From the NCBI GenBank assembly GCA_013695775.1, contig JACCZV010000187.1, forward strand, positions 1-17,322: a DNA stretch of 17,322 bases. Reading direction: 5' to 3'. The notes under the pieces were generated by a model. The model ran no database searches. It was not told where the DNA came from and saw nothing but the letters and a program-made list of their open reading frames with translations. This document shows, one piece after another, positions 5,791-14,018 of this stretch (positions within the stretch are counted from its first letter, which is position 1; every line of letters starts with the position of its first letter). The stretch is from Chitinophagales bacterium. GTDB taxonomy: Bacteria > Bacteroidota > Bacteroidia > Chitinophagales > UBA10324. The position numbers were made by a program, and so were the translations under genes.

Positions 5791-7002
5791 ATGATGATTA
5801 CAACAAGAAACATTGGAATCTTATATTCATTCTCGGTTTTTACATTCTTCTTTTTATTGGCTAAATCAGTGTTTGCGCAGACTTATGATGAAATGGTAGA
5901 GCATTATATAGATCAATATAAAGACATTGCTATTGAAGAGATGTGGCGCACCGGTATACCTGCCAGCATTACGCTGGCGCAGGGAATAATAGAAAGCAAT
6001 GCAGGGAAGAGCCCGTTGGCAATTGATGCAAACAATCATTTCGGAATTAAATGCCACGATACATGGACCGGAGAATCATATTCACATGATGATGATCGAA
6101 AAAATGAATGCTTCAGGAAATATTTTTCGTCGCTTGATTCTTATAAAGATCATTCAGATTTTATTAAAAATCGCGGCCGCTATTCAGTCCTCTTCACTTA
6201 CAACATTAATGATTACAAAGCGTGGGCTAAAGGCTTAAAAGCCTGCGGGTATGCAACAAACCCACACTATGCCATCCTCCTTATAAAGTGTATTGATGAT
6301 TACGACCTCCATCAGTGGGATTTGAAGGAAGATGAGCGAAATGTTTGGTTTGCATCCTTGAACAATGCGGCGTTAAAATCTGAAATAAAGGAAACCGGAA
6401 ACCCGGAAGTGGTCAATGCATCCCCGTCCAGTTGTAATGCAGAGGAAAGAATTGAAATTTTTAATGACATCAAATCAGTTCTGCTACTTCCTGAAGAGTC
6501 ATTGAAAGACCTCGCTACGACCTACGGGATAGGCATGAAAAGGCTGATGCGTTATAATGACATCAGTGATTATGCGATGTTGCATCCCGGTGACCGGGTT
6601 TATCTTCAACCCAAACGCCTTAATGGAGATGATGAATTTCATACGGTCAGGCAGGGAGAATCAATGTTTTCTATTTCTAGAGATCATGGGGTACAAATGG
6701 ATGAGCTGTATAAAAAAAATCAGATGTTGTTGGGTAAGCAGCCTGCAATTGGAGAGGTGTTGAACTTAAAAAACTCAAGAGACAACCCTGTTGTGATTGC
6801 TGAGGCTACAGATGCAATGGTTTCTTTTAATGCTGAAGCTGATTTGAAAATAGGGACGCCCGAGCTTTACATAGTCTCCAAAGGAGATACACTCTATTCT
6901 ATCTCAAAAAAATATAACCTTAGCGTTGAAGTTTTAAAAACAATGAACAGAATGAAAACTACTTCTTTGCAGATTGGAGACAAGCTCGTAGTTTCACAAT
7001 GA
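5791..7002 (+). CDS. Secreted GH73 glucosaminidase with three LysM modules
   Basis: This 403-residue exported peptidoglycan hydrolase starts with a signal peptide (hydrophobic residues 8-28, cleavage at VFA-Q30). Residues ~40-177 form a glucosaminidase domain of the FlgJ/GH73 type, which cuts the glycan between GlcNAc and MurNAc. The catalytic acid is E68 in LAQGIIESNAGKS, followed by NNHFGIKC, a YFSSLDSYKDHSDF block and YAKGL/GYATNPHYA-like motifs. Three LysM-like repeats follow at about 220-275 (degenerate), 282-327 (HTVRQGESMFSIS) and 358-403 (YIVSKGDTLYSIS), which should bind the glycan. Two adjacent ATG codons (5791, 5794) are possible starts, with almost the same product. No Shine-Dalgarno is visible. 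A role in cell separation or wall turnover is inferred from the family. Confidence 0.9.
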   Translation: MMITTRNIGILYSFSVFTFFFLLAKSVFAQTYDEMVEHYIDQYKDIAIEEMWRTGIPASITLAQGIIESNAGKSPLAIDANNHFGIKCHDTWTGESYSHDDDRKNECFRKYFSSLDSYKDHSDFIKNRGRYSVLFTYNINDYKAWAKGLKACGYATNPHYAILLIKCIDDYDLHQWDLKEDERNVWFASLNNAALKSEIKETGNPEVVNASPSSCNAEERIEIFNDIKSVLLLPEESLKDLATTYGIGMKRLMRYNDISDYAMLHPGDRVYLQPKRLNGDDEFHTVRQGESMFSISRDHGVQMDELYKKNQMLLGKQPAIGEVLNLKNSRDNPVVIAEATDAMVSFNAEADLKIGTPELYIVSKGDTLYSISKKYNLSVEVLKTMNRMKTTSLQIGDKLVVSQ

Positions 7003-7029
7003 TACCCTGGTAACGGTCTGTATTCCCCT

Positions 7030-8016
7030 CTATTTTATTTTACCGTTTGTTAGATCCTCCATAAATTGGCTGCATGTGCCTTCTATCGACAATTTAATTG
7101 GTGTAAAGCTGAATCCTGAAACATTTTTAATTTTTGATGAATCAAAAAACTGTCTTTGATGCGAGAGCCTTGCCGTTTCTTTAGAGATCACCGGAGAATC
7201 TGGAAATAATGTGGCACGAATGGGTTCAAAACGCCAAATAAATTCAGATAACCATGGGACTAAATGTATATACGGCGGTTTTTTTTTCAGCAGCTCTGCA
7301 ATCAGATAAAGAAAATCTTTATACGTCCAGTTTTCGGCACTTATAATAAAACGTTCATTCTTTATGTCACTTTCCATGAGGTAGACCATAAGTTTCACTA
7401 CATCCAACACAGCTACAAAACCACTGCCCCCGGAAGTATAAAAAGGCATGCCCCGCCAAACATTTAAAAAGAATTGCGGAGTGCCCTCATGCCAGTTACC
7501 ACCGCCAATAATGATTGCCGGATTTATAATAACTGCATTTAACCCTTCTGCAGCGCCACGCCATACTTCCTGTTCCGCAAGATACTTGCTGATGCCGTAA
7601 CTTGAACTCGGATATTCGCCGATGATACTTTCATTTACGGGTAAATTGTTAGTCGCAGTAGCAATTGCTGCAACAGAACTTACATGAACCAGCTTGCGGA
7701 TGTTATAGTGAAGCGCCACATTTACAACATTAGCTGTTCCTTCAACATTTACCTCCCTTATGGTTTTGCGATCCTTAGATTGAAAAGAAACTTTTGCCGC
7801 GCAATGATAAAGCTCACTGCATCCCCTCACCCCATTTTCTAATGAAGGGATATCGAGAACATCACCCTCTACCCATTCAATTTTTTCTGCAACCTGCTTT
7901 TCAAGAAAAACGGGAGCTTGCCTGCGCTTCAGTGCCCGAATATGTCTGCCGCTGTCCACTAATTCTTTAAGCAGATGCAAACCCAAAAAACCAGTTCCAC
8001 CTGTAACAAAGACCAT
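7030..8016 (-). CDS. NAD(P)-dependent extended SDR (dihydroflavonol 4-reductase-like epimerase/reductase)
   Basis: This 328-residue protein has the extended short-chain dehydrogenase fold. The dinucleotide-binding TGGTGFLG covers residues 5-12. D52-V53 in EGDVLD is the conserved adenine-ring contact. The active-site Ser is in HVSSVAA (S113/S114), and the catalytic pair is Y140-x3-K144 in SSYGISKYLAE. NPAIIIGGG at about 170 is the family's substrate-proximal strand. R31-R32 after the second strand hints at NADP preference, but weakly. The C-terminal domain is the variable substrate-binding part, so the substrate (sugar nucleotide, steroid-like or flavonol-like) cannot be told. The gene lies downstream of anmK on the same strand but behind a strong terminator, so it probably has its own promoter. 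It converges on the GH73 gene, with only 27 bases between the two stops. Confidence 0.85.
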   Translation of the reverse strand: MVFVTGGTGFLGLHLLKELVDSGRHIRALKRRQAPVFLEKQVAEKIEWVEGDVLDIPSLENGVRGCSELYHCAAKVSFQSKDRKTIREVNVEGTANVVNVALHYNIRKLVHVSSVAAIATATNNLPVNESIIGEYPSSSYGISKYLAEQEVWRGAAEGLNAVIINPAIIIGGGNWHEGTPQFFLNVWRGMPFYTSGGSGFVAVLDVVKLMVYLMESDIKNERFIISAENWTYKDFLYLIAELLKKKPPYIHLVPWLSEFIWRFEPIRATLFPDSPVISKETARLSHQRQFFDSSKIKNVSGFSFTPIKLSIEGTCSQFMEDLTNGKIK

Positions 8017-8040
8017 GATGCTTTTTCGTCAAGACAAATA

Positions 8041-8075
8041 AAAATAAAACCCCGGGAAGATTTCTCTATCCGGGG
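8041..8075 (-). terminator. Rho-independent terminator of anmK
   Basis: Read on the minus strand, CCCCGG (8075-8070) and CCGGGG (8055-8050) form a G/C-only stem that can continue with AGA/TCT pairing inside. It is followed at once by TTTTATTTTTATTT. It lies 20 bases beyond the anmK stop codon, the right place and orientation to end that transcript. Confidence 0.82.
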
Positions 8076-8095
8076 CTCAATCATTAAAAAGGGGA

Positions 8096-9217
8096 CTATA
8101 CTCCCACGGTGGCAAGCTTCTTTTGAGCCGACTGATAAATTTCGCCACCAACAGAATCTGCTGAGGCTCCAGTTACCGATGAAAGCACATTCACCTCATT
8201 GCGCTGTCGAAGCGCACCCATGAGAGAGATTAAAAGGGCTTCCTTAAACTTGATGGTGGCCGGATCAGGAACCACTAACGGCACCGAGGAGTGATAGTTA
8301 ATGCGTTCGAGCAAGAATTTATTGAAGGCCCCACCTCCAGAGACGAGCATTGAATGACTTTCGTCTTTTGTAAGAACTTCGGTTGTATATATATTTTTGA
8401 GATCTTTTGCAATTTGCAGGGCGATATGTTCAGTAGCAGTTCGCAGCTTGTCTTCTACCTGCATCCTGTACTTTTTGAAAACCGGCAGAAAAATTTTAGT
8501 GACCCATCCCCCACCAATTGATTTAGGATAAGGTTTTTCATAATACCATTGTGCGTTAAGTTCGGTAAGAAGGTCGTGGTTGACATTTCCTGAACGCGCA
8601 ATGGAGCCATCCTTATCAAATTCAAGATCTATCTCAGAAGCAAGCGCATTTAATACCATGTTTGCGCCGCAAATATCGAAGCCAATCATCCGGTTATCGA
8701 GCTTACAGCTAATATTTGCAATGCCGCCAATGTTAAGGCAGAACTTAAATTCCCCAAATAATATTTTGTCGGCTATAGGAGCGACAGGTGTACCCTGCCC
8801 ACCTAGTGCAACGTCGATAGTTCTGAAGTTGCACACAACAGGATAACCTGTTTCAGCTACTATTGCGCCGCCATCGCCGATCTGGCTGGTCATCTGGTTC
8901 TCGGGTTGATGGAAAACCGTTTGGCCATGTGATGCTATGAAGTCAATTTTTCCTTCAAGCATGTTTTCCTGAATAAATTTTCGCGCTACTTCTCCAAGGT
9001 AATGACCATAAAAAGTATCAGTTTTTAAATAGGTTACTGCGTTTTGAAGTACTAGACTTTGCAGTCGCAATCTCCACTTGGGAGGATACGGTATGCATTC
9101 AGCTTTTTCAATCTCATATGTCCACTTTTGATTATTTACTTCAAGGCGACAATATGCAACATCGACGCCGTCCATGGAACTGCCCGACATCATACCAAGA
9201 ACATGATATGTTTCCAT
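8096..9217 (-). CDS. anmK: Anhydro-N-acetylmuramic acid kinase
   Basis: This 373-residue enzyme phosphorylates 1,6-anhydro-N-acetylmuramic acid, released when lytic transglycosylases cut peptidoglycan, to MurNAc-6-phosphate for recycling. The N-terminal GMMSGSSMDGVDVAY (8-22) is the family's ATP-binding phosphate loop. IASHGQTVFHQP, LNIGGIANIS and GFDICGANMVLNAL follow, the last holding the catalytic Asp region; Bacteroidota forms have ICxAN here where E. coli has TGPGN. SGGGAFN is the adenine-binding loop, and KEALLISLMGALRQR...SSVTGAS is the usual C-terminal block. The length is normal. AGGGAAAA just before the ATG may act as a weak ribosome site. The gene follows the PKD protein after ~120 bases on the same strand and ends at a strong terminator; no clear promoter pair is visible upstream. 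Confidence 0.93.
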   Translation of the reverse strand: METYHVLGMMSGSSMDGVDVAYCRLEVNNQKWTYEIEKAECIPYPPKWRLRLQSLVLQNAVTYLKTDTFYGHYLGEVARKFIQENMLEGKIDFIASHGQTVFHQPENQMTSQIGDGGAIVAETGYPVVCNFRTIDVALGGQGTPVAPIADKILFGEFKFCLNIGGIANISCKLDNRMIGFDICGANMVLNALASEIDLEFDKDGSIARSGNVNHDLLTELNAQWYYEKPYPKSIGGGWVTKIFLPVFKKYRMQVEDKLRTATEHIALQIAKDLKNIYTTEVLTKDESHSMLVSGGGAFNKFLLERINYHSSVPLVVPDPATIKFKEALLISLMGALRQRNEVNVLSSVTGASADSVGGEIYQSAQKKLATVGV

Positions 9218-9338
9218 TTTTCCCTAAAATTTAATTGATAAAAGGTAAAAGAATCTTAACCCAGCTATGTTAAGAGCGGTAAATGTATTAACAATACTTG
9301 AAGTTTGTACTACCCCTTATAAACTGATAGTTCGACAT

Positions 9339-11672
9339 CTATCGAAGCAATATAACGGAACCTTTTTGGGCGATAATACCCTCATCGTAGGAGATGCCAT
9401 GTATTCGATATATATAGGTTCCCATTTCACTTGCCTCACCATTAAACAAACCGTTCCATCCTTCCTCATTTCCATTTATACCATATACGAGCTGTCCCCA
9501 GCGGTTGAAGATCTGCACAGAAACTATTTCTTTTATTCCTTTGGTGAAGAACTGAAAATTATCATTTAATCCGTCCCCATTCGGAGTAAAGGCATTTGGA
9601 ACAATGATGAGATGAAAGTGAGTTACATTTACAGTAACGCTGTCAAATGATACACAACCATTATTACCAGTTACCTGTATTGTATAATTCATTGTATTCA
9701 GCGGGTTTGCGATAGGATTAGCGATATTCGAATTGCTTAGATTATCACTCGGCGACCAACTTAAAATTCCTTCCCCGGTTGCATTTAACTGCACAGATTC
9801 CCCCTGGTTTATAGTTACATCATCACCTGCATTTACTTCAGGTTTATCTAAAACGGTTATCGTAACTGTATCCTCATCAAAGCATGAACCGATGTATGAA
9901 GTAACAAAGTAAGTAATGGATTGCAGAGGTGTGGCCACCGGATTGGAAATTGCGGAATTGCTTAAATAACTATCGGGAGTCCACTGATAGAAAAGACCGT
10001 TGTTCACAAAAAGATTCACAAACTCCCCTTCGCATATGAGTGTATCATTGATAGTAGTTGCAACTACGGTATCTGTAATCATCACCGTTACCGAATCTGT
10101 ATCAATACAACCGTTGTCAGTTGTTACAGTAATGCTGTAAACAGTAGTGACATCGGGTGCCACTAATGGCTCTGCAGTAAAAGGATCGCTGATATTATAA
10201 TCCGGTGTCCACTGATAAGCAACACCGCCCTCTGCATGTAAAGTGACACTGTCGAGGTCGCAAACAAAAGTATCAGGACCTGCATTTATAACCGGCAATG
10301 AAAATATGATTATAGGCTTCATTATAGTTGATACGCATCCATAATTATTGTAAACTGTTAAGGCAACATTATATGTTCCTGCGTTGGTGAATGAGTGTGA
10401 CGGGTTTGGAGTCTCATCCGACGTACCATCGCCGAAATCCCAGTGCCATGAGGAAAGGATGCCATCAATTGGTATGGAGGCATCGGCAAATTCAATAGGA
10501 GTCTCTGCACACTCGCTTACAAAAGAGAAGTCGGAGGTAACACCCTTTCGAATCTCTACATATCTAAAAGTGGTATCACCGCAGATAATCCCCGGTGAGG
10601 CTGTCAGCATCACGTGATAAACGCCCGTATCAGGAAAGGTATAGATAGGATTTTTTTCAGTTGATATGTCTGAACTAATTCCGGGTACGCCAAAATCCCA
10701 GAAATAATCATTGCTGCCAAAACTCTCATTGGTAAAATTTACTGTGTTTGAACCACAGATGAGCAAGGTATCATTTAAGGATATCACATTTTGCGCGGTG
10801 AAATCGGCTTGTATCAAAGCATTGCAAGTGGTCATATTAAATTGAAAATCTCTAATGTCCTCACCCAGATATATTCCGTCCCTGTACTCTTTCACACAGA
10901 CTCCCACTACATACTGACCTAAATCTGTTGGAAACCCTGTTAGCAATCCTGTAACCGGATCAATATTCATAGCTGGCGATCCTCCGATTTGATTGTTCAC
11001 ATTGTACGGTGGCTGCCAGATGATGGGATCATATGGAGGTGGCGGAGGAATGGGAATAGGGTCCACTGCATTTGCACCCTGGTAAGGAGTGCACAATGAA
11101 TAGACAAGGGAATCCCCATCAGGATCGGTGGCGCTGTGATCAAAAATCAGTGGTTTGTCAACACAGATTACTATTGGAGGATAATTATTGAAGCGCGGGC
11201 TGCTGTTACATGCGGAGGTGGTTTGAGGAATATGAGCTGTGAAAGTAGCACCCGTATTTTCAGGGTCTATGATGTTTACAATTGTATTGTTACGGCAGCA
11301 TCGCTGATAGGCAAGATTATAACCTCCTGCAATTGGAGACAAGTTAACGGTGGTTTTATACACTGCCTGCTCCACACACACACCTGGAGGCATCTGAATA
11401 CATGGATCGCTTAAATCAGCATTTATATAATTGGCGCCTGGAAAATTAATAGACAGCAGCTGAACCTGAAGGCCTGAGGAATTATAAATGCCAATAATTG
11501 CAGGGTGGTCAAAGGGCGTCGTGCTATTGCAATCACGATATACCTTCAAGGTAATCTCATAGTTCGAAAAACCTGTGCAGGTATAATAAAGCTCCCCTCC
11601 TATAATATGCCAACCACTCGAGCGATAAGAGATTAAAAGAATAAATAAAAATATTACAGAAATAATCTTCAT
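9339..11672 (-). CDS. Secreted PKD/Ig-like repeat protein with T9SS type B (gliding motility-associated) C-terminal domain
   Basis: This is a large surface or secreted protein. Numbering here counts from an in-frame ATG at 11690. The Met at residue 7 (11672) is preferred because the promoter at 11698-11729 would put the mRNA start at about 11691. A signal peptide covers about 7-26. A WHIIGGELYY-led N-terminal module with paired Cys runs to ~290 and includes DPDGDSLVYSLC, a proline run at 211-219 and VTGLLTGFPTDLGQY. A PKD domain (WDFG at 331) covers about 292-380, and a second (WHWDFGDGTS at 415) about 381-462. Three related Ig-like repeats follow at about 466-538, 539-613 and 615-690, each with a YQWTPD or SWSP core. 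The final ~90 residues (PNAFTPNGDGLND, then IFNRWGQLVY) are the type B sorting domain. A role in adhesion or gliding is inferred from the architecture. Confidence 0.9.
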   Translation of the reverse strand: MKIISVIFLFILLISYRSSGWHIIGGELYYTCTGFSNYEITLKVYRDCNSTTPFDHPAIIGIYNSSGLQVQLLSINFPGANYINADLSDPCIQMPPGVCVEQAVYKTTVNLSPIAGGYNLAYQRCCRNNTIVNIIDPENTGATFTAHIPQTTSACNSSPRFNNYPPIVICVDKPLIFDHSATDPDGDSLVYSLCTPYQGANAVDPIPIPPPPPYDPIIWQPPYNVNNQIGGSPAMNIDPVTGLLTGFPTDLGQYVVGVCVKEYRDGIYLGEDIRDFQFNMTTCNALIQADFTAQNVISLNDTLLICGSNTVNFTNESFGSNDYFWDFGVPGISSDISTEKNPIYTFPDTGVYHVMLTASPGIICGDTTFRYVEIRKGVTSDFSFVSECAETPIEFADASIPIDGILSSWHWDFGDGTSDETPNPSHSFTNAGTYNVALTVYNNYGCVSTIMKPIIIFSLPVINAGPDTFVCDLDSVTLHAEGGVAYQWTPDYNISDPFTAEPLVAPDVTTVYSITVTTDNGCIDTDSVTVMITDTVVATTINDTLICEGEFVNLFVNNGLFYQWTPDSYLSNSAISNPVATPLQSITYFVTSYIGSCFDEDTVTITVLDKPEVNAGDDVTINQGESVQLNATGEGILSWSPSDNLSNSNIANPIANPLNTMNYTIQVTGNNGCVSFDSVTVNVTHFHLIIVPNAFTPNGDGLNDNFQFFTKGIKEIVSVQIFNRWGQLVYGINGNEEGWNGLFNGEASEMGTYIYRIHGISYDEGIIAQKGSVILLR

Positions 11673-11697
11673 GGTTGAAACACGGAGCATATAAAGC

Positions 11698-11729
11698 CGA
11701 AATTAATAAACGGATGCCGTTTCAACAAA
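11698..11729 (-). promoter_or_regulatory. Candidate promoter of the PKD/T9SS protein gene
   Basis: On the minus strand, TTTG (11729-11726) is followed after a 20-base spacer by TAATTTCG (11705-11698), matching TAnnTTTG at all but one position. The expected transcription start is about 11691. This makes an ATG at 11690 leaderless and favours the ATG at 11672 with a ~20-base leader. Confidence 0.5.
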
Positions 11730-11816
11730 GTTCATCAGGCCTTGTAGCCCAAAATCTTAAAACCCGTGTAATAACAATTCTAATTCGTCTGTAAATAACG
11801 ACTACTCAATTTCTCC

Positions 11817-11824
11817 TATTTTTG
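11817..11824 (+). promoter_or_regulatory. Candidate -7 element for grpE
   Basis: TATTTTTG is a perfect match to the Bacteroidota -7 consensus TAnnTTTG, about 90 bases before the grpE start. No TTTG or TTG stands at 17-21 bases upstream, so the -33 half is weak or absent. The 5' leader would be about 80 bases. No CIRCE-type repeat is visible in it. Confidence 0.4.
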
Positions 11825-11912
11825 CCGCCGCACATGCTAACCAGTGACAGTTTGACCGGATTGGTTCAGTGGCAAACCCTTTGATAAACTAATTCGCTTA
11901 ATCCAGGTGCTT

Positions 11913-12566
11913 ATGGAAAATAGAGATCAGAATCAGCAGCGTGAAGAACAAGAAGATGACCAACCTGATGAAAAATTCTCAGATGAGGAAATATTGAATA
12001 AAATTGATAAGGATGCAGCGGAGGAACCAGAGGGAGAGATGACCTCAGAAACTGATGGTGGTGAGGGTAACGATTTGCTTAGCAAATTCGGCTTGTCGAG
12101 AAAAGATAAGCACAAAAAAGAAATCGCTGAACATAAGCAGAAAGCAGAAGAAGCTAATGACAGGTATTTACGTCTCTATGCAGAATTCGAAAATTATAAA
12201 AAGCGAAATATTAAAGACCGGTTTGAATTTTCACGCCTTGCCGGCATAGAAATCATCAATGCGTTGCTTCCCGTTATCGACGATTTTTCAAGAGCAATGA
12301 GACAGATGGAAGCATCTCAAGATATAAATGCATTGCAGGAAGGAGTAAAACTGATTCATCAGAAGCTAAGAAACATTCTTGAATCTAAAGGATTAAAGCA
12401 GATGAACTCTGTTGGTGAAATATTTAATCCTGAATTACACGAAGCTATTTCACAAATAGCCGTACAGGATGAAACATTAAAAGGAAGGGTAACTGATGAG
12501 ATTGAGTGTGGCTATTATCTGAATGAAAAGATCATTCGCCACGCGAAAGTGGTGGTAGGTAGCTAA
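11913..12566 (+). CDS. grpE: Nucleotide exchange factor GrpE
   Basis: This protein of 217 residues releases ADP from DnaK in the Hsp70 cycle. An acidic, disordered N-terminus (about 1-70, rich in E, D and Q) precedes a long coiled coil. Its family core is RYLRLYAEFENYKKRN, then a four-helix segment with LLPVIDDFSRAM and GVKLIHQKL. The C-terminal beta domain has the signature FNPELHEAISQIAVQDETLKG and ends with GYYLNEKIIRHAKVVVG. The ATG at 11913 is chosen over an in-frame GTG at 11907 because CCAGG lies five bases upstream of it as a ribosome site. dnaJ follows on the same strand after 230 bases, the usual partner, though dnaK is not in the window. Confidence 0.95.
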   Translation: MENRDQNQQREEQEDDQPDEKFSDEEILNKIDKDAAEEPEGEMTSETDGGEGNDLLSKFGLSRKDKHKKEIAEHKQKAEEANDRYLRLYAEFENYKKRNIKDRFEFSRLAGIEIINALLPVIDDFSRAMRQMEASQDINALQEGVKLIHQKLRNILESKGLKQMNSVGEIFNPELHEAISQIAVQDETLKGRVTDEIECGYYLNEKIIRHAKVVVGS

Positions 12567-12568
12567 TA

Positions 12569-12588
12569 AATTTAATAGAATTTAATAG
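12569..12588. repeat. Tandem 10-bp repeat after grpE
   Basis: AATTTAATAG occurs twice head to tail (12569-12578 and 12579-12588), two bases after the grpE stop, followed by a degenerate third unit ATTGATTAG. It is too short and A/T-rich to mean much alone. Confidence 0.5.
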
Positions 12589-12660
12589 ATTGATTAGAAG
12601 CTGTTTTGATGTTGAAAATTTGCTACCTCATGTTTTAATCCGTTTGGAGCTGACAAGGAA

Positions 12661-12711
12661 ACTCAACTTGCCCTTTCCGGAGAGCACTCTGAGCTTGTCG
12701 AAGGGTTGAGT
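12661..12711. repeat. REP-like hairpin element between grpE and dnaJ
   Basis: ACTCAA (12661-12666) and CCCTT (12671-12675), separated by a CTTG bulge, are complementary to AAGGGTTGAGT (12701-12711). The 25-base loop includes the self-complementary AGAGCACTCT (12681-12690) and gagcttgtcgaaggg (12691-12705). On the minus strand the latter reads CCCTTCGACAAGCTC, a motif I recall from widespread intergenic repeats. It has no U tract, so it is not an intrinsic terminator. The rest of the 12567-12796 gap is A/T-rich and holds no gene. Confidence 0.55.
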
Positions 12712-12796
12712 ATAGCATAAAGACTCCCATTCATTTCAAAACAACTGCTTAGCGAAAATGAAAAGTAATATGAATGGTTGGTAAATGAAGTTTTAA

Positions 12797-13960
12797 ATGG
12801 CAACAAAGAGAGACTACTATGAGGTGCTTGGTGTGAGCAAAAACGCTGCCTCAGACGAGATAAAAAAAGCCTACCGTAAGGTGGCTATGCAATATCACCC
12901 AGATCGCAATCCGGGAGATAAGTCTGCAGAGGAAAAGTTTAAAGAGGCCGCCGAAGCTTACGAGGTTCTTAGCGATACAGAAAAAAAGAAACGATATGAT
13001 CAATATGGTCATGCCGGAATGAGCGGCAATGCCGGATTTGGGGGAGGTGCCGGTGGCATGCGGATGGAAGACATCTTCACAAATTTCGGGGACATTTTTG
13101 GTGACATGCAGGGCAGTCCCTTCGAAGCATTTTTTGGCGGAAGAGGTACAAGAGAACGGACGCGCGGCGTTCGCGGCGGAAATCTGCGTATAAAGGTGCC
13201 ACTTACCTTACAGGAAATTGCCAAAGGTGCCCACAAGTCCTTAAAGGTTAAAAAATATGTGCCTTGTGAAACATGCAGCGGCAGTGGTGCAAAAGACAAA
13301 ACTTCATTTCATACCTGCACTGCGTGCAAAGGTAGTGGGGTTATTAGACGGGTACAAAATACCGTTCTCGGACAAATGTCAACCACCACCACTTGCCCGA
13401 CTTGCAACGGCGAAGGACAGGTTATTACCGCTAAATGCAATACTTGCCATGGAGAGGGAAGAGTATATGGAGAAGATACCATACAGGTTGATATTCCCGC
13501 TGGCGTGGCTGAAGGCATGCAGCTTTCGATGAGTGGAAAAGGAAATGCCGGGGAGCGTGCTGGCAGTCCGGGAGATTTAATTATTGCCATTGAGGAAGAG
13601 GATCATGGAGATCTGAAGCGCGACGGAAATAACGTAGCTTATGAATTATATATTTCTTTCATAGATGCATCTTTAGGAACCGGTATAGAGGTCCCAACCA
13701 TTGAGGGAAAAGCCCGTATAAAAATAAAGCCCGGTACACAGGCAGGAGAAATTTTTCGATTGAAAGGGAAGGGCCTCCCGAATGTAAATGCTTATGGAAG
13801 CGGAGATCAGCTTATACATGTGAATGTATGGGTGCCTAAAGAATTAAATAATGAGGAACGCAACCTGCTGGAAAAACTTAGAGACTCGCACAACTTCCAG
13901 CCTAATCCGGGAAAAAATGAAAAGAATTTCTTTGAGAAGATGAGGGATTATTTCGCTTGA
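12797..13960 (+). CDS. dnaJ: Chaperone protein DnaJ
   Basis: This 387-residue type I Hsp40 stimulates DnaK ATP hydrolysis and delivers unfolded clients to it. The J domain covers 1-70, with the HPD triplet at 34-36. A Gly/Phe-rich linker (about 71-120) follows. The zinc-binding domain has four CxxCxGxG repeats starting at C157, C174, C200 and C214, all intact. The C-terminal substrate-binding sandwich includes VDIPAGVAEGMQLSMSGKGNAG and ends in a FFEKMRDYF helix. The ATG directly precedes the canonical ATKRDYYEVLGV start, so the start is secure. No clear ribosome site or promoter is seen in the gap after grpE, and cotranscription with grpE is the simplest reading. Confidence 0.96.
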   Translation: MATKRDYYEVLGVSKNAASDEIKKAYRKVAMQYHPDRNPGDKSAEEKFKEAAEAYEVLSDTEKKKRYDQYGHAGMSGNAGFGGGAGGMRMEDIFTNFGDIFGDMQGSPFEAFFGGRGTRERTRGVRGGNLRIKVPLTLQEIAKGAHKSLKVKKYVPCETCSGSGAKDKTSFHTCTACKGSGVIRRVQNTVLGQMSTTTTCPTCNGEGQVITAKCNTCHGEGRVYGEDTIQVDIPAGVAEGMQLSMSGKGNAGERAGSPGDLIIAIEEEDHGDLKRDGNNVAYELYISFIDASLGTGIEVPTIEGKARIKIKPGTQAGEIFRLKGKGLPNVNAYGSGDQLIHVNVWVPKELNNEERNLLEKLRDSHNFQPNPGKNEKNFFEKMRDYFA

Positions 13961-14018
13961 AGAAAGAAAAGTAACTCTTCTCATAATATTCCCATATTAA
14001 CTCATGAGTAAAGGTTAT

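Noticed and set aside
7010..7051. AACGGT/ACCGTT inverted repeat between the convergent GH73 and SDR genes
   Set aside because: The arms are only 6 bp with a loop of about 30 bases and no U run, so it is not convincing as a terminator.
9267..9569. 100-codon plus-strand frame overlapping the end of the PKD gene
   Set aside because: Most of it is antisense to the type B sorting domain of a confidently called gene, and it has no recognisable domain.
14000..14009. ACTCATGAGT palindrome between dnaJ and the hemerythrin-like gene
   Set aside because: A single 10-bp palindrome with no loop, no second copy and no extended pairing is within chance.
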